Assembly: GCF_036541335.1 (NCBI RefSeq)
Contig: NZ_JAZHBO010000001.1
Coordinates: 806,001 to 870,000 of the forward strand
Source: Aquilutibacter rugosus
GTDB taxonomy: Bacteria; Pseudomonadota; Gammaproteobacteria; Xanthomonadales; Xanthomonadaceae
Reading direction: 5' to 3'
DNA length: 64,000 nt
Shown one piece after another: positions 37,023 to 45,767 of this stretch. The notes under the pieces were generated by a model. That model saw nothing but the letters and a program-made list of their open reading frames with translations, did no database searches and was not told the DNA's origin. Positions within the stretch are counted from its first letter, which is position 1; the number at the start of each line of letters is the position of its first letter. The position numbers were made by a program, and so were the translations under genes.

Positions 37023-37982
37023 GTGTCTGATAAATCACCGCGTTTTTCCTACAAAGGCTCCAAGCTCAAGCCGCTACGGGCATTCTGCCAAGTTGCGAAA
37101 CTGGGAAGTGTGTCACGGGCTGCGGAGAGCCTCTTCCTAACTCAACCCGCGGTTAGCCAGCAATTACAGGCCCTGGAGCGCGAGCTGGGGGTCGAATTGG
37201 TGACGCGTCAGGGGCGCGCTCTAGTACTGACCAAGGCCGGCGACATGTTTTACGACATGGCTCGTCCATTGGTCGAAGGCATTGACCGCCTTGATGTGGA
37301 TTTCCGCGAGCGACTAAAGGGTCTGGAGGTAGGGGAGCTGCACGTGGTGGCAGGCTCTTCGACCGCTATGTATCTGTTGCCGAGCGTGGTGGAGGCGTTT
37401 CGGCAGAGCAGTCCGGATGTGCGGTTCAATCTGCACACGGTGACCGGTGAGCAGGGTTTGGAGATGTTGCGTAAAGGCAAAGCTGAAGTGGCGGTGGGCT
37501 CCATGCTGGATGTGCCGCAGGATCTGGACTACGCGCGGGTCTGGAATTTCGACATGCATCTGATTGCTGCCAAAGATCACCCATTGGCGGCGATCAAGCA
37601 GCCAACGTTAGCTAACATCGCCGAACATGGCTTCATCCTTCCACCCCAGCGCTTGACCTCTTATCGGCTGATTGATCGCATTTTTCAGCAGCATCATCTG
37701 CCGCTGAACGTGACGATGGAAGTTGGCGGTTGGGAGGTGATCAAGGAGTATGTGCTGCGCGGGCTGGGTGTGAGCCTGGTCACCGGCATCTGCCTGACCA
37801 ATCTCGATCGGCAGCGCCTGCATTGTGTGCCGATGGGCACCTGGTTCCCGCCGCGGACCTACGGCGTGATCGTGCGCAAGGGCAAGTTTCTGTCCCCTGC
37901 GGCGCGGGTGTTTGTGGATGCCATTAAGCCCGGTCTGTTTGAGCGAATGGACTACTATTCGACGGGCCAATCCGGGCGTTGA
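37023..37982 (+). CDS. LysR family regulator, likely of the glyoxylate shunt
   Basis: 319 residues starting with GTG 37023. The winged helix-turn-helix is LRAFCQVAKLGSVSRAAESL followed by LTQPAVSQQLQALERELG (about 19-57), then the LysR substrate domain (GELHVVAGSSTAMYLLPSVV, GLEMLRKGKAEVAVGSML, HPLAAIKQPTLANIAEHGFI, EVIKEYVLRGLGVSLVTGIC). It is close to CysB-like or CbbR-like members in layout. Because it is divergent from aceBA across a perfect palindrome, I infer that it controls them; the effector may be a glyoxylate or acetyl-CoA-related metabolite. Confidence 0.9.
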   Translation: MSDKSPRFSYKGSKLKPLRAFCQVAKLGSVSRAAESLFLTQPAVSQQLQALERELGVELVTRQGRALVLTKAGDMFYDMARPLVEGIDRLDVDFRERLKGLEVGELHVVAGSSTAMYLLPSVVEAFRQSSPDVRFNLHTVTGEQGLEMLRKGKAEVAVGSMLDVPQDLDYARVWNFDMHLIAAKDHPLAAIKQPTLANIAEHGFILPPQRLTSYRLIDRIFQQHHLPLNVTMEVGGWEVIKEYVLRGLGVSLVTGICLTNLDRQRLHCVPMGTWFPPRTYGVIVRKGKFLSPAARVFVDAIKPGLFERMDYYSTGQSGR

Positions 37983-37989
37983 CAGAGAC

Positions 37990-38087
37990 GTTTTCAACAA
38001 AAACAACAGCTTGTGGATAAACCTTGAATAACTTTCTGAAGTTGCGTTTAAGTCCTTGATTCAGAAACAAAAAAATTTGTTGAAAAC
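37990..38087. repeat. Twelve-base inverted repeat ahead of the dcw promoter
   Basis: GTTTTCAACAAA (37990-38001) and TTTGTTGAAAAC (38076-38087) are perfect reverse complements 74 bases apart. The second arm lies immediately before the -35 box. A further TGTTGA copy at 38090-38095 overlaps the -35 box, 11 bases after the TGTTGA inside the arm. Function unknown; a looping site for a regulator is possible. Confidence 0.6.
38011..38020. promoter_or_regulatory. DnaA-box-like sequence upstream of mraZ
   Basis: TTGTGGATAA is the reverse complement of TTATCCACAA, a perfect match to the strong DnaA box consensus. It lies about 75 bases before the -35 box of the division cluster. A single box can arise by chance, so a role for DnaA is only suggested. 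Confidence 0.45.
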
Positions 38088-38090
38088 CTG

Positions 38091-38119
38091 TTGACAGGGG
38101 TTTGGAATGTGCCTAATGT
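38091..38119 (+). promoter_or_regulatory. Sigma-70-type promoter of the dcw cluster
   Basis: A perfect -35 box TTGACA (38091-38096), a 17-base spacer and a -10 box TAATGT (38114-38119). Transcription would start near 38126, inside the MraZ boxes. Confidence 0.75.
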
Positions 38120-38158
38120 GGGCATCTGTGGGAAAACTTGGTTTTTAGTGGTTTTTCC
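38119..38158 (+). promoter_or_regulatory. MraZ binding boxes, four copies at 10-base spacing
   Basis: TGGGCATCTG, TGGGAAAACT, TGGTTTTTAG and TGGTTTTTCC follow each other directly. MraZ is known to bind direct TGGGN repeats separated by five bases. Here the first two boxes are perfect and the last two have T in place of the third G. They overlap the start point, as expected for autorepression. Confidence 0.8.
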
Positions 38159-38211
38159 CGGTTGTGGCCGAGCCGCCCGCAGAGGCGGCCATCACCCCTT
38201 TAGGAATCCCG

Positions 38212-38658
38212 GTGTTTCAAGGCGAAAACGCGATCACGATTGACGACAAGGGCAGGTTGGCCGTACCCACGGTCTACCGCGACCCGATTGCGTCCGATTG
38301 CGCGAACCAGCTGGTGATTACCTATAGCCCTTTCGACGCCGGCTGCCTGTATATCTATCCCCGCTCCGTGTGGGAATCCGTTCGCGATCAAGTCAATAAA
38401 CTGCCGCGAACCAAGGCATCCTCGCGCAACCTCCAGCTCAAGTTGGTTGGTGCTGCGCATTTCGTCGAGCTTGATGGCAACGGCCGCATCAGCATTCCGC
38501 CCTCTCATCGCAACAATGCCGCGCTCGAAAAGCGCGCGGTGCTGGTGGGAATGGGTGACAAGTTTGAGCTGTGGAGCGAGCACGCGCATCAGGCCCAGGT
38601 CCGTCAGGTACTAACCGACGCGGATCTGACTGAGGAACTGCTCGACCTGCAGCTATGA
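38212..38658 (+). CDS. mraZ: Transcriptional regulator MraZ
   Basis: DNA-binding AbrB-fold protein that represses its own dcw cluster. The chosen GTG at 38212 starts the protein with (M)FQGENAITIDDKGRLAVPT, which aligns with the conserved start of the family, and AGGA lies eight bases before it. An in-frame GTG at 38164 would add 16 residues over a hairpin (GCCGCC/GGCGGC, 38172-38189). From 38212 it has 148 residues, the usual size. The second half-repeat is FVELDGNGRISIPPSHR near 80-96. The stop overlaps rsmH (ATGA). Confidence 0.95.
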   Translation: MFQGENAITIDDKGRLAVPTVYRDPIASDCANQLVITYSPFDAGCLYIYPRSVWESVRDQVNKLPRTKASSRNLQLKLVGAAHFVELDGNGRISIPPSHRNNAALEKRAVLVGMGDKFELWSEHAHQAQVRQVLTDADLTEELLDLQL

Positions 38659-39602
38659 CCGTGGGTGATCACGCGGCGCATGTCGCGGCCGGTCACCTGC
38701 CCGTGCTGTATACGCAAGTGCTGGATGCGCTTGCCGTCAAGCCGGACGGACGGTATCTCGATGGAACGTTCGGCCGTGGCGGCCATGCCAAAGGCGTGCT
38801 GGCGCAGCTTGGGCCTCAAGGTCGTCTGCTGGTGATGGACAAAGATCCCGATGCAATCGCGGTTGCGCAGGCCCTGTGTGCTGCCGATTCGCGCGTGTCT
38901 CTGTTTCACGGCTCGTTCGCCGACATGGATCAGTGGGATGAGGCGCGCGAAGGCCTGGACGGCGTGCTGCTCGATCTCGGTGTGTCGTCGCCGCAACTCG
39001 ATGTGGCCGAACGCGGCTTTAGCTTCGGCAAGGACGGTCCGCTCGATATGCGCATGGACACCACGCGCGGCGACAGTGCTGCGCAATGGTTGGCTCGCGC
39101 CGACGAAAAGGAAATTGCCGATGTGCTCTACACCTATGGTGAAGAGCGGCAGTCCCGCAAGATTGCCCGAGCCATCGTGGCAGAGCGTACACGTCAACCG
39201 CTTGAACGGACCGCGCAACTGGCCTCGCTGATTGCCTCGGTGATGCCGCGCGGTGACAGCAAGATCCATCCGGCCACGCGTAGCTTTCAGGCCATCCGTA
39301 TTTTCATCAACCGTGAGCTCGAAGACTTGCAGCAAGGTTTGCGTGCAGCGGTCGCCTTGCTTCGCCCGCAGGGCCGTTTAGCTGTGATCAGTTTCCACTC
39401 ACTCGAAGACCGCATCACCAAGCAGTTCATGGCCTCCTTGTCGAAGGCGCCGCCGACCGATCGTCGCGTGCCGGTGGCCGTCGAGTTTACTCCGACCCTG
39501 CAGTTGCTCGGTGGTGCCCGCAAGGGAACTGCCGAAGAGATCGCTTCGAATCCGCGCGCTCGCAGTGCCGTGTTGCGCGTGGCGCAGAAGGTGGCCGCAT
39601 GA
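38655..39602 (+). CDS. rsmH: 16S rRNA (cytosine-1402-N4)-methyltransferase
   Basis: SAM-dependent methyltransferase that modifies C1402 of 16S rRNA. 315 residues. GTFGRGGHAKGVLAQLG near 36-52 is the SAM loop; VLLDLGVSSPQLDVAERGFS near 105-125 and GPLDMRMD are the family signatures; near the C-terminus RLAVISFHSLEDRITKQF is conserved. Coupled by ATGA overlaps to mraZ and ftsL. Confidence 0.97.
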   Translation: MTVGDHAAHVAAGHLPVLYTQVLDALAVKPDGRYLDGTFGRGGHAKGVLAQLGPQGRLLVMDKDPDAIAVAQALCAADSRVSLFHGSFADMDQWDEAREGLDGVLLDLGVSSPQLDVAERGFSFGKDGPLDMRMDTTRGDSAAQWLARADEKEIADVLYTYGEERQSRKIARAIVAERTRQPLERTAQLASLIASVMPRGDSKIHPATRSFQAIRIFINRELEDLQQGLRAAVALLRPQGRLAVISFHSLEDRITKQFMASLSKAPPTDRRVPVAVEFTPTLQLLGGARKGTAEEIASNPRARSAVLRVAQKVAA

Positions 39603-39865
39603 GCGCCCGCTTTCTGATCGCCATCCTGCTGGTGGCTTGCGTCGTGTCGGGCCTGTTCGTGGTCTTCTCGCGACATGATCATCGCAAGCTGTTCTCTCAG
39701 CTCAATCGCCTGGAGAAAGAGCGCGACGAGCTCAACATCGAGTTCGGTCGTCTGCAGCTGGAGCAGGCCACCTGGGCCGACAGCACGCGCATCGATCAAG
39801 TGGCGCGTGAGCGCTTGAGCATGAAATTTCCGGAGGGCACCGAGACGGTGCTGGTACACGAATGA
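39599..39865 (+). CDS. ftsL: Cell division protein FtsL
   Basis: Small bitopic protein of the divisome (FtsQBL complex). 88 residues: an N-terminal membrane helix (FLIAILLVACVVSGLFVVF) and a coiled-coil region (KLFSQLNRLEKERDELNIEF) followed by WADSTRIDQVARERLSMKFP, the terminal region typical for FtsL. Its role is identified by both sequence pattern and position between rsmH and ftsI, with four-base overlaps on both sides. Confidence 0.93.
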   Translation: MSARFLIAILLVACVVSGLFVVFSRHDHRKLFSQLNRLEKERDELNIEFGRLQLEQATWADSTRIDQVARERLSMKFPEGTETVLVHE

Positions 39866-41829
39866 ACAGCCGTCGTAAGCCCGCTAATCATCGCAATTAC
39901 CGCGATAACGGCGCGGCGCTGCCGTTGATGGATCGCCTGCCGGAATGGTTGCGTCGCGTATTCGAAGTCAATGACGGTGGTCGGCGCGGTTATAGCGTCG
40001 CTACGCGTGCGCACTTCATGATCGGTCTGATCGGTATCGTTGTGGCCCTGCTGGTCGCTCGCGCCTTCTGGATGATGATCGTCAATAAAGACTTTTACAT
40101 GTCAAAAGGCGAGGCGCGTTTTGAGCGCAACTTGCCGATCGCCGTTTCGCGCGGCATGATCACCGACCGCAACGGTGAGCCCTTGGCCGTGTCCACGCCG
40201 GTTGAATCGGTGTGGGGCAATCCGCAGGAACTGTTCAAGCACCAGAACCGTTGGCCGGAGCTTGCCAAGGCTCTGAATATTCCGTTCGGCGAACTGCAAC
40301 GCAAGCTGGCGCAAAAAGAGGGTAAGGAGTTTCTTTACTTAAAGCGCCGCATCAATCCCGACGAAGCCAAGCGCATCCTCGCGCACAAGATTCCCGGTGT
40401 GGCCTCGCAACGTGAGTACCGCCGTTACTATCCGCAAGCCGAATCCATTGCTCAGGTGCTGGGTTTTACCAACGTGGATGACAAAGGTCAGGAAGGTCTG
40501 GAGCTGGCCTTCGAATCCTGGCTCAAGGGCAAGCCCGGCGAAAAGCGTGTGATCCGTTCGCGTCAGGGCGACATCGTGGAATCGGAGCTGGTCAAGGCGC
40601 CGGAGCCAGGTAAGGAACTGGTGCTCTCGCTCGATCGCCGCGTGCAATACCTGGCCTATAAAGAGCTGCACGACATGGTGGTGCGCAGCGGTGCGGCCTC
40701 GGGCTCGGCTGTGATTGTCGACGTAAACAGTGGCGAAGTGTTGGCCATGGCCAATGTGCCTACCTTTAATCCGAATGCCACGGTTCAGAAGAACATTGAT
40801 GCGCATCGTAATCGCGCCGTGACCGACTTGGTGGAGCCGGGCTCGACAATGAAGCCGATTACCGTCGCAGCCGGCCTGACGGCCGGCAAGATCACACCGA
40901 ATACTGTGTTCTCCACCGAAGGCGGTCGCATTGCCAACGGTCCGTTCTCGATTACCGATACGCACAACTACGGTTCGCTGACGGTCACCGGCATCATCAC
41001 CAAGAGTTCAAACGTGGGTTCGGCCAAGATTGCGCGCCTGTTGCCCAACGACTACTTCTACGAATACGTCCACAAGATGGGCTATGGCAGCAAGCCGCGT
41101 AGTGGCTTCCCCGGCGAATCGTCGGGCCTGTTGCCCAAGACCTCGAACTGGGATGGCACGACCAAGTCCACCATGGCCTATGGCTATGGCCTGTCGGCGA
41201 CTCCGATCCAGATCGCGATGGCCTACGCTGCATTGGCGAACGGTGGCCGTCTGCTGACGCCGACCTTCGTCAAAGGCGGCAAGGTTGAGAGCAAACAAGT
41301 CATCGAGCCCGAAGTTGCAGCGCAAGTCATGCGCATGATGGAAACGGTGACCAAGCCAGGCGGTACCGCAACGCAGGCCGCAGTGCTCGGTTACAAAGTG
41401 GCAGGCAAGACGGGTACGGCGCGCATGGTCTCCGAGACCGGTGGTTATTCACGTAAGTACAACGCCTTTTTTGCCGGTGTCGTACCGGTTGATAATCCCC
41501 GCTTTGCAATGGTGGTGGTCGTCAATGATCCCGACACGAGCAAGGGTTACTACGGCGGCTTGATCTCGGGTCCGGTGTTCCGCTCCGTCATGGAAGGCAC
41601 ATTGCGTCTGATGGACGTACCGCCCGATGACATTCAGACCTGGATTGCTGCCAATGCAAAGGCCGGCCATCCCTCGGTCCGTTCCCCGGTCGATGCAGCA
41701 ATCCCGCCGGTTGCCATGCCGCGCGTTGCGTTGCCACCGCAATCAGCCGCTGCCGCCGCCGCAACTGCCGCCACTGCTCAGCGTGCGTTGCCAAAGCCTG
41801 TTGCCCTGGGCGTTGGAGGTGGCAAATGA
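39862..41829 (+). CDS. ftsI: Peptidoglycan D,D-transpeptidase FtsI (PBP3)
   Basis: Septal transpeptidase. 655 residues with one membrane helix (about 50-72, MIGLIGIVVALLVARAFWMM), a pedestal domain opening with RGMITDRNGEPLAVSTPVES, and the transpeptidase domain: active serine 328 in EPGSTMKPIT, SSN at 382-384 (TKSSNVGSAK), KTGT starting at Lys516. The last 50 residues are an unusual Ala/Pro-rich tail (ALPPQSAAAAAATAATAQRA), which is longer than in E. coli. ATGA overlaps with ftsL and murE. Confidence 0.97.
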   Translation: MNSRRKPANHRNYRDNGAALPLMDRLPEWLRRVFEVNDGGRRGYSVATRAHFMIGLIGIVVALLVARAFWMMIVNKDFYMSKGEARFERNLPIAVSRGMITDRNGEPLAVSTPVESVWGNPQELFKHQNRWPELAKALNIPFGELQRKLAQKEGKEFLYLKRRINPDEAKRILAHKIPGVASQREYRRYYPQAESIAQVLGFTNVDDKGQEGLELAFESWLKGKPGEKRVIRSRQGDIVESELVKAPEPGKELVLSLDRRVQYLAYKELHDMVVRSGAASGSAVIVDVNSGEVLAMANVPTFNPNATVQKNIDAHRNRAVTDLVEPGSTMKPITVAAGLTAGKITPNTVFSTEGGRIANGPFSITDTHNYGSLTVTGIITKSSNVGSAKIARLLPNDYFYEYVHKMGYGSKPRSGFPGESSGLLPKTSNWDGTTKSTMAYGYGLSATPIQIAMAYAALANGGRLLTPTFVKGGKVESKQVIEPEVAAQVMRMMETVTKPGGTATQAAVLGYKVAGKTGTARMVSETGGYSRKYNAFFAGVVPVDNPRFAMVVVVNDPDTSKGYYGGLISGPVFRSVMEGTLRLMDVPPDDIQTWIAANAKAGHPSVRSPVDAAIPPVAMPRVALPPQSAAAAAATAATAQRALPKPVALGVGGGK

Positions 41830-43301
41830 TGCCGCGTGAAAAGCTGTTGGCTGACTTGCTACCGGATTTGCAGGGTATTGCTGACGATCTGCGCGTTACC
41901 GGTCTGGTAATGGACAGTCGTGAAGTCGAGCCCGGCAATGCCTTCGTGGCGATTGAAGGCTTTGGCGCACACGGTCTGCATTTTGTGGACAAGGCGCTGG
42001 AACAGGGCGCCGCCGCGATTCTGTTTGAGCCGCCCGCACCGGCCGATTTGCAGGTTCCCGCCGATGCGATCGCAGTGCCGGGGCTGCGCAGCCGTCTGGG
42101 CGCCATGGCCAATCAGTTCCACGATGAGCCCTCGGCTGCCATGACCATGGTTGGCGTGACCGGAACCAACGGCAAGACCTCGAGCACGCAACTGATTGCG
42201 CAGGCCTGGGAGCTGATCGGTAAGCGCGCTGCCACCATCGGCACTTTGGGTGCCGGTCTGGTGGGTGATGTGCAACCCACCGGTTTCACCACGCCGCTGG
42301 TGCTGCGTGTGCATGCTCTGCTCGCCGATCTGCGCGATGCGGGCGCGCAAGCCGTGGCAATGGAAGTCTCATCGCATGCCTTGGATCAGGGTCGCGTCGA
42401 TGGCGTCGAGTTCGACATTGCCGTCTTTACCAATCTGACGCGTGACCATCTGGATTATCACGGCGACATGGAATCGTACGGCGCCGCCAAAAAGCGCCTG
42501 TTCGACTGGCCGACGCTGTCTGCCGCTGTCATCAACGTCGATGATGCCTTTGGCGATGCGCTTGCTCGCGATCTGCCGCTCGGTCTCGAGGCCTGGCGCT
42601 TCAGCGTGACCGGCAATCCGCTGGCCAACATTCGTGCCGAGAATCTGGAACTCGATGCGCAGGGCATTCACTTCGATCTCTCGATCCACGGCGAAGCGCA
42701 TGCCGTGCACTCGCCGTTGCTGGGTCGTTTCAACGTCGAGAATCTGCTGGCGGTGGCCGGTGTGATGAGTGCGTGCGGCATGCCGGTGGCCAAAGTCGCC
42801 GAGTTGCTGTCGCAGTTGCAGCCTATTCATGGCCGCATGAACCGCCTGGGCGGCGAGGGCCTGCAGCCGACTGTCGTGATCGATTACGCCCACACCCCCG
42901 ATGCGCTGCAACAGGCGCTGGCCTCGCTTTCCCACCACGTGCAAGGTGAGCTGGTTTGCGTGTTCGGTTGCGGCGGCGATCGTGACAAGGGCAAGCGCCC
43001 GCAAATGGCAGCCATTGCCGAGTTGGATGCCGACATCGTGATCGTGACCGATGACAATCCGCGCACTGAGAACGGCGATGCCATCGTTGCTGAGATTCTC
43101 GAAGGCTTTGCCGAGCCCGGAAAGGTGCGGGTCATTCGTGATCGGGGTCTGGCGATTCGGACCGCAATCGAAGAAGCTGGTCCCGATGACATCATTCTGA
43201 TTGCGGGCAAGGGTCACGAGCCGTATCAGGAGATCAATGGCGTACGCCATGATTTTGACGATACCGCCACCGCGCGGGATGCGCTGGAGCGTGTGCGATG
43301 A
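41826..43301 (+). CDS. murE: UDP-MurNAc-tripeptide synthetase (meso-DAP adding)
   Basis: Adds meso-diaminopimelate to UDP-MurNAc-L-Ala-D-Glu. 491 residues; VTGTNGKTSSTQL near 110 is the ATP loop, AVAMEVSSHALDQGRVD near 180 is conserved, the carbamylated lysine region is SYGAAKKRLF, and DDNPRTENGD near 410 is the DNPR motif that marks meso-DAP specificity rather than lysine. Start ATG 41826 overlaps the ftsI stop; a second ATG follows at once. Confidence 0.97.
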   Translation: MMPREKLLADLLPDLQGIADDLRVTGLVMDSREVEPGNAFVAIEGFGAHGLHFVDKALEQGAAAILFEPPAPADLQVPADAIAVPGLRSRLGAMANQFHDEPSAAMTMVGVTGTNGKTSSTQLIAQAWELIGKRAATIGTLGAGLVGDVQPTGFTTPLVLRVHALLADLRDAGAQAVAMEVSSHALDQGRVDGVEFDIAVFTNLTRDHLDYHGDMESYGAAKKRLFDWPTLSAAVINVDDAFGDALARDLPLGLEAWRFSVTGNPLANIRAENLELDAQGIHFDLSIHGEAHAVHSPLLGRFNVENLLAVAGVMSACGMPVAKVAELLSQLQPIHGRMNRLGGEGLQPTVVIDYAHTPDALQQALASLSHHVQGELVCVFGCGGDRDKGKRPQMAAIAELDADIVIVTDDNPRTENGDAIVAEILEGFAEPGKVRVIRDRGLAIRTAIEEAGPDDIILIAGKGHEPYQEINGVRHDFDDTATARDALERVR

Positions 43302-44692
43302 AGCCCATGCTCCTGAGCAAAGTCGCGACGGCCTGCCATGGCCGCTTTGAAGGCGCCGACTGCACCATCACGCAACTGCAGACCGATACGCGGGCGCTGC
43401 AAGGTGATTTGAGCACGACGCTGTTCGTGGCGCTCAAAGGTGAGAACTTTAACGGTCACGATCATCTGCAGGCTGCGCAGCAAGCCGGCGTTGCGGCAGC
43501 ACTGGTCTCTCAACCTGTAGCGATCGAGGGTCTGAGCACCATTGTTGTGGCCGATACCGAGCTGGCTCTGGCCCATCTGGCGACGTGGGTGCAGGCACAT
43601 CGCACCGCGAAGGTGGTGGCAATTACCGGCAGCAACGGCAAGACCTCGGTCAAGACCCTGACCGAATCCGTGCTGCGCCAGGCCGGCAAGACGTACGCTA
43701 CGCCGGGCAATCGCAATAATGAAATTGGTATGCCTCTGGCAGTCATTGACGCGCCCGAAGATGCCGAGTTCGCCATTTACGAAATGGGCACCGGCAAGCC
43801 GGGCGATATCCAGTACCTGACGCGTATCGCCCAGCCGCTGGTCGGCTTGGTGAACAATGTCGCGCCCGCGCATCTGGAGCGCATGGGCAGCCTGCTCAAC
43901 ATCGCGGATACCAAGGCTGCTGTGTATGACGATCTGCGACCGCAAGGCGTGGCTGTGATCAACGCCGACGATGCCTTCGCACCGTATTTTGCCGATCGCG
44001 CGCATGGCCATCGTATTGTGCGATTCGGTCTGAACGCCACTGCCGATGTGAGCGCTACCGATGTCGTGCTCGGCGCCGATGATAGCGAGTTCACGCTGCA
44101 GACGGCACTGGGTCCGGCTCGCGTTCGCATCGCATTCCCGGGAGAGCACAATGTGCGCAACGCCTGTGCCGCCGCCGCCATTGCAATTGGCCTGGATGTC
44201 GGACTGGAGCCGATCGTTGCCGGTCTGCAAGCCGCCGAGCAGGTGCAGGGCCGTCTGATCGCACTGCAAACTCCGCAAGGCGCCACGCTGATTGACGACA
44301 GCTACAACGCCAACCCGGGTTCCATGGGTGCGGCGATCGATACGCTGGCTTCGGCCGCCCGTGCGCACGGACATGAAGCCTGGTTTGTGATGGGCGATAT
44401 GCGTGAACTGGGCGACAACGCGGAGGCGATGCATCGCGAAGTCGGTCGTCGTGCCAAGGCCGCGGGCATTGTGCGTCTGTTGGCTCTGGGTCCGCTGTCC
44501 GCAGCGGCTGCTGACACCTTTGGTGAAGGCGCCGAGATTTTTAGTACTCACGACGAACTGGCTGATGCCCTGCGCGCCGTGCTCAATCCCAACGTGCGCG
44601 TGCTGGTTAAAGGCTCGCGCGGCAGCGCCATGGATAAGGTCGTACGCGCGATCGTGCCTGTGGCATCGAACGGAGACACCCATGCTGCTTGA
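43298..44692 (+). CDS. murF: UDP-MurNAc-tripeptide D-alanyl-D-alanine ligase
   Basis: Adds D-Ala-D-Ala to the stem tripeptide. 464 residues; ATP loop VVAITGSNGKTSVKTLTES near 105-122, GTPGNRNNEIGMPL-type stretch seen as YATPGNRNNEIGMPLAVI, EMGTGKPGDI, and the C-terminal region LIDDSYNANPGSMGAAIDTL near 330. The C-terminus overlaps mraY by 11 bases; the start overlaps murE by four. Confidence 0.97.
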   Translation: MKPMLLSKVATACHGRFEGADCTITQLQTDTRALQGDLSTTLFVALKGENFNGHDHLQAAQQAGVAAALVSQPVAIEGLSTIVVADTELALAHLATWVQAHRTAKVVAITGSNGKTSVKTLTESVLRQAGKTYATPGNRNNEIGMPLAVIDAPEDAEFAIYEMGTGKPGDIQYLTRIAQPLVGLVNNVAPAHLERMGSLLNIADTKAAVYDDLRPQGVAVINADDAFAPYFADRAHGHRIVRFGLNATADVSATDVVLGADDSEFTLQTALGPARVRIAFPGEHNVRNACAAAAIAIGLDVGLEPIVAGLQAAEQVQGRLIALQTPQGATLIDDSYNANPGSMGAAIDTLASAARAHGHEAWFVMGDMRELGDNAEAMHREVGRRAKAAGIVRLLALGPLSAAAADTFGEGAEIFSTHDELADALRAVLNPNVRVLVKGSRGSAMDKVVRAIVPVASNGDTHAA

Positions 44693-45767
44693 GCTCACCC
44701 GCTGGCTGGAACAACTGCAAAGTACGTTCGGCCTGTTCGGTTACCTGACCTTTCGCGCCATTCTGACCGCGCTGACGGCACTGCTGCTGTCGCTGTGGTG
44801 GGGTCCCGCGGTGATTCGTGGTCTGGGCACGCTCAAGGGCGGTCAACCGATTCGCACCGATGGCCCGCAGTCGCATTTCTCCAAGGCCGGTACGCCGACC
44901 ATGGGCGGCGCACTGATTCTGCTGACGATCTTTGCCTCGGTCATGCTGTGGGGCGATCTGCGCAACAAGTACGTGTGGGTCGTAATGGTCATCATGGTGC
45001 TGTTCGGTTTCATCGGCTGGTGGGATGACTGGATCAAGATCGTCCGCCGTGATCCCAACGGCATGCGCTCGCGCACCAAGTATGCGTTGCAGTCGCTGTT
45101 CGGTCTGGCTGCCGGCGTCTATCTGTATGCCTTTGCCGATGTGCCTGCCGCCACCACGTTCTACGTGCCGCTGTTCAAATCCATTGCCATGCCGCTGGCC
45201 GGTATCGGCTTTGTCACAATTGCCTACCTCTGGATTGTCGGCTTCAGTAACGCCGTCAATCTGACCGACGGTCTCGATGGCCTGGCCATCATGCCGACAG
45301 TTCTGGTCGCCGTCGCACTAGGTGTGTTTGCATACGCATCGGGTAACGATGTGTTTGCCACGTACCTGCAGATCCCCAAAGTGCCGGGCGCGGGCGAGCT
45401 GCTGATCGTGTGCGCTGCGATCGCCGGTGCCGGGCTGGGCTTTTTGTGGTTCAACACTTATCCGGCCATGGTGTTCATGGGTGACATCGGTGCACTGTCG
45501 CTGGGTGCCGTGCTCGGTACGATTGCCGTGATCGTCCGCCAGGAGCTGATCCTGGTAATCATGGGCGGCATCTTTGTGATTGAAACCCTGTCGGTGATGA
45601 TTCAAGTGGCTTCGTTCAAGCTGACGGGTAAGCGCGTGTTCCGCATGGCGCCGATCCATCACCATTTTGAAATGAAGGGCTGGCCGGAGCCGCGCGTGAT
45701 CGTGCGCTTCTGGATCATTTCCGTCATCCTGGTCCTGATCGGCCTGGCGACGCTAAAGGTACGCTGA
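44682..45767 (+). CDS. mraY: Phospho-MurNAc-pentapeptide transferase
   Basis: Makes lipid I from UDP-MurNAc-pentapeptide and undecaprenyl phosphate in the inner membrane. The ATG at 44682 (GGAGA seven bases before) gives 361 residues, matching E. coli MraY at 360. The protein has ten hydrophobic segments; motifs are RTDGPQSHFSKAGTPTMGG near 60-78, FIGWWDDWIKI with the catalytic Asp pair near 115, NAVNLTDGLDGLAIMPT near 195, and APIHHHFEMKGWPEPRVI near 325. Confidence 0.97.
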   Translation: MLLELTRWLEQLQSTFGLFGYLTFRAILTALTALLLSLWWGPAVIRGLGTLKGGQPIRTDGPQSHFSKAGTPTMGGALILLTIFASVMLWGDLRNKYVWVVMVIMVLFGFIGWWDDWIKIVRRDPNGMRSRTKYALQSLFGLAAGVYLYAFADVPAATTFYVPLFKSIAMPLAGIGFVTIAYLWIVGFSNAVNLTDGLDGLAIMPTVLVAVALGVFAYASGNDVFATYLQIPKVPGAGELLIVCAAIAGAGLGFLWFNTYPAMVFMGDIGALSLGAVLGTIAVIVRQELILVIMGGIFVIETLSVMIQVASFKLTGKRVFRMAPIHHHFEMKGWPEPRVIVRFWIISVILVLIGLATLKVR

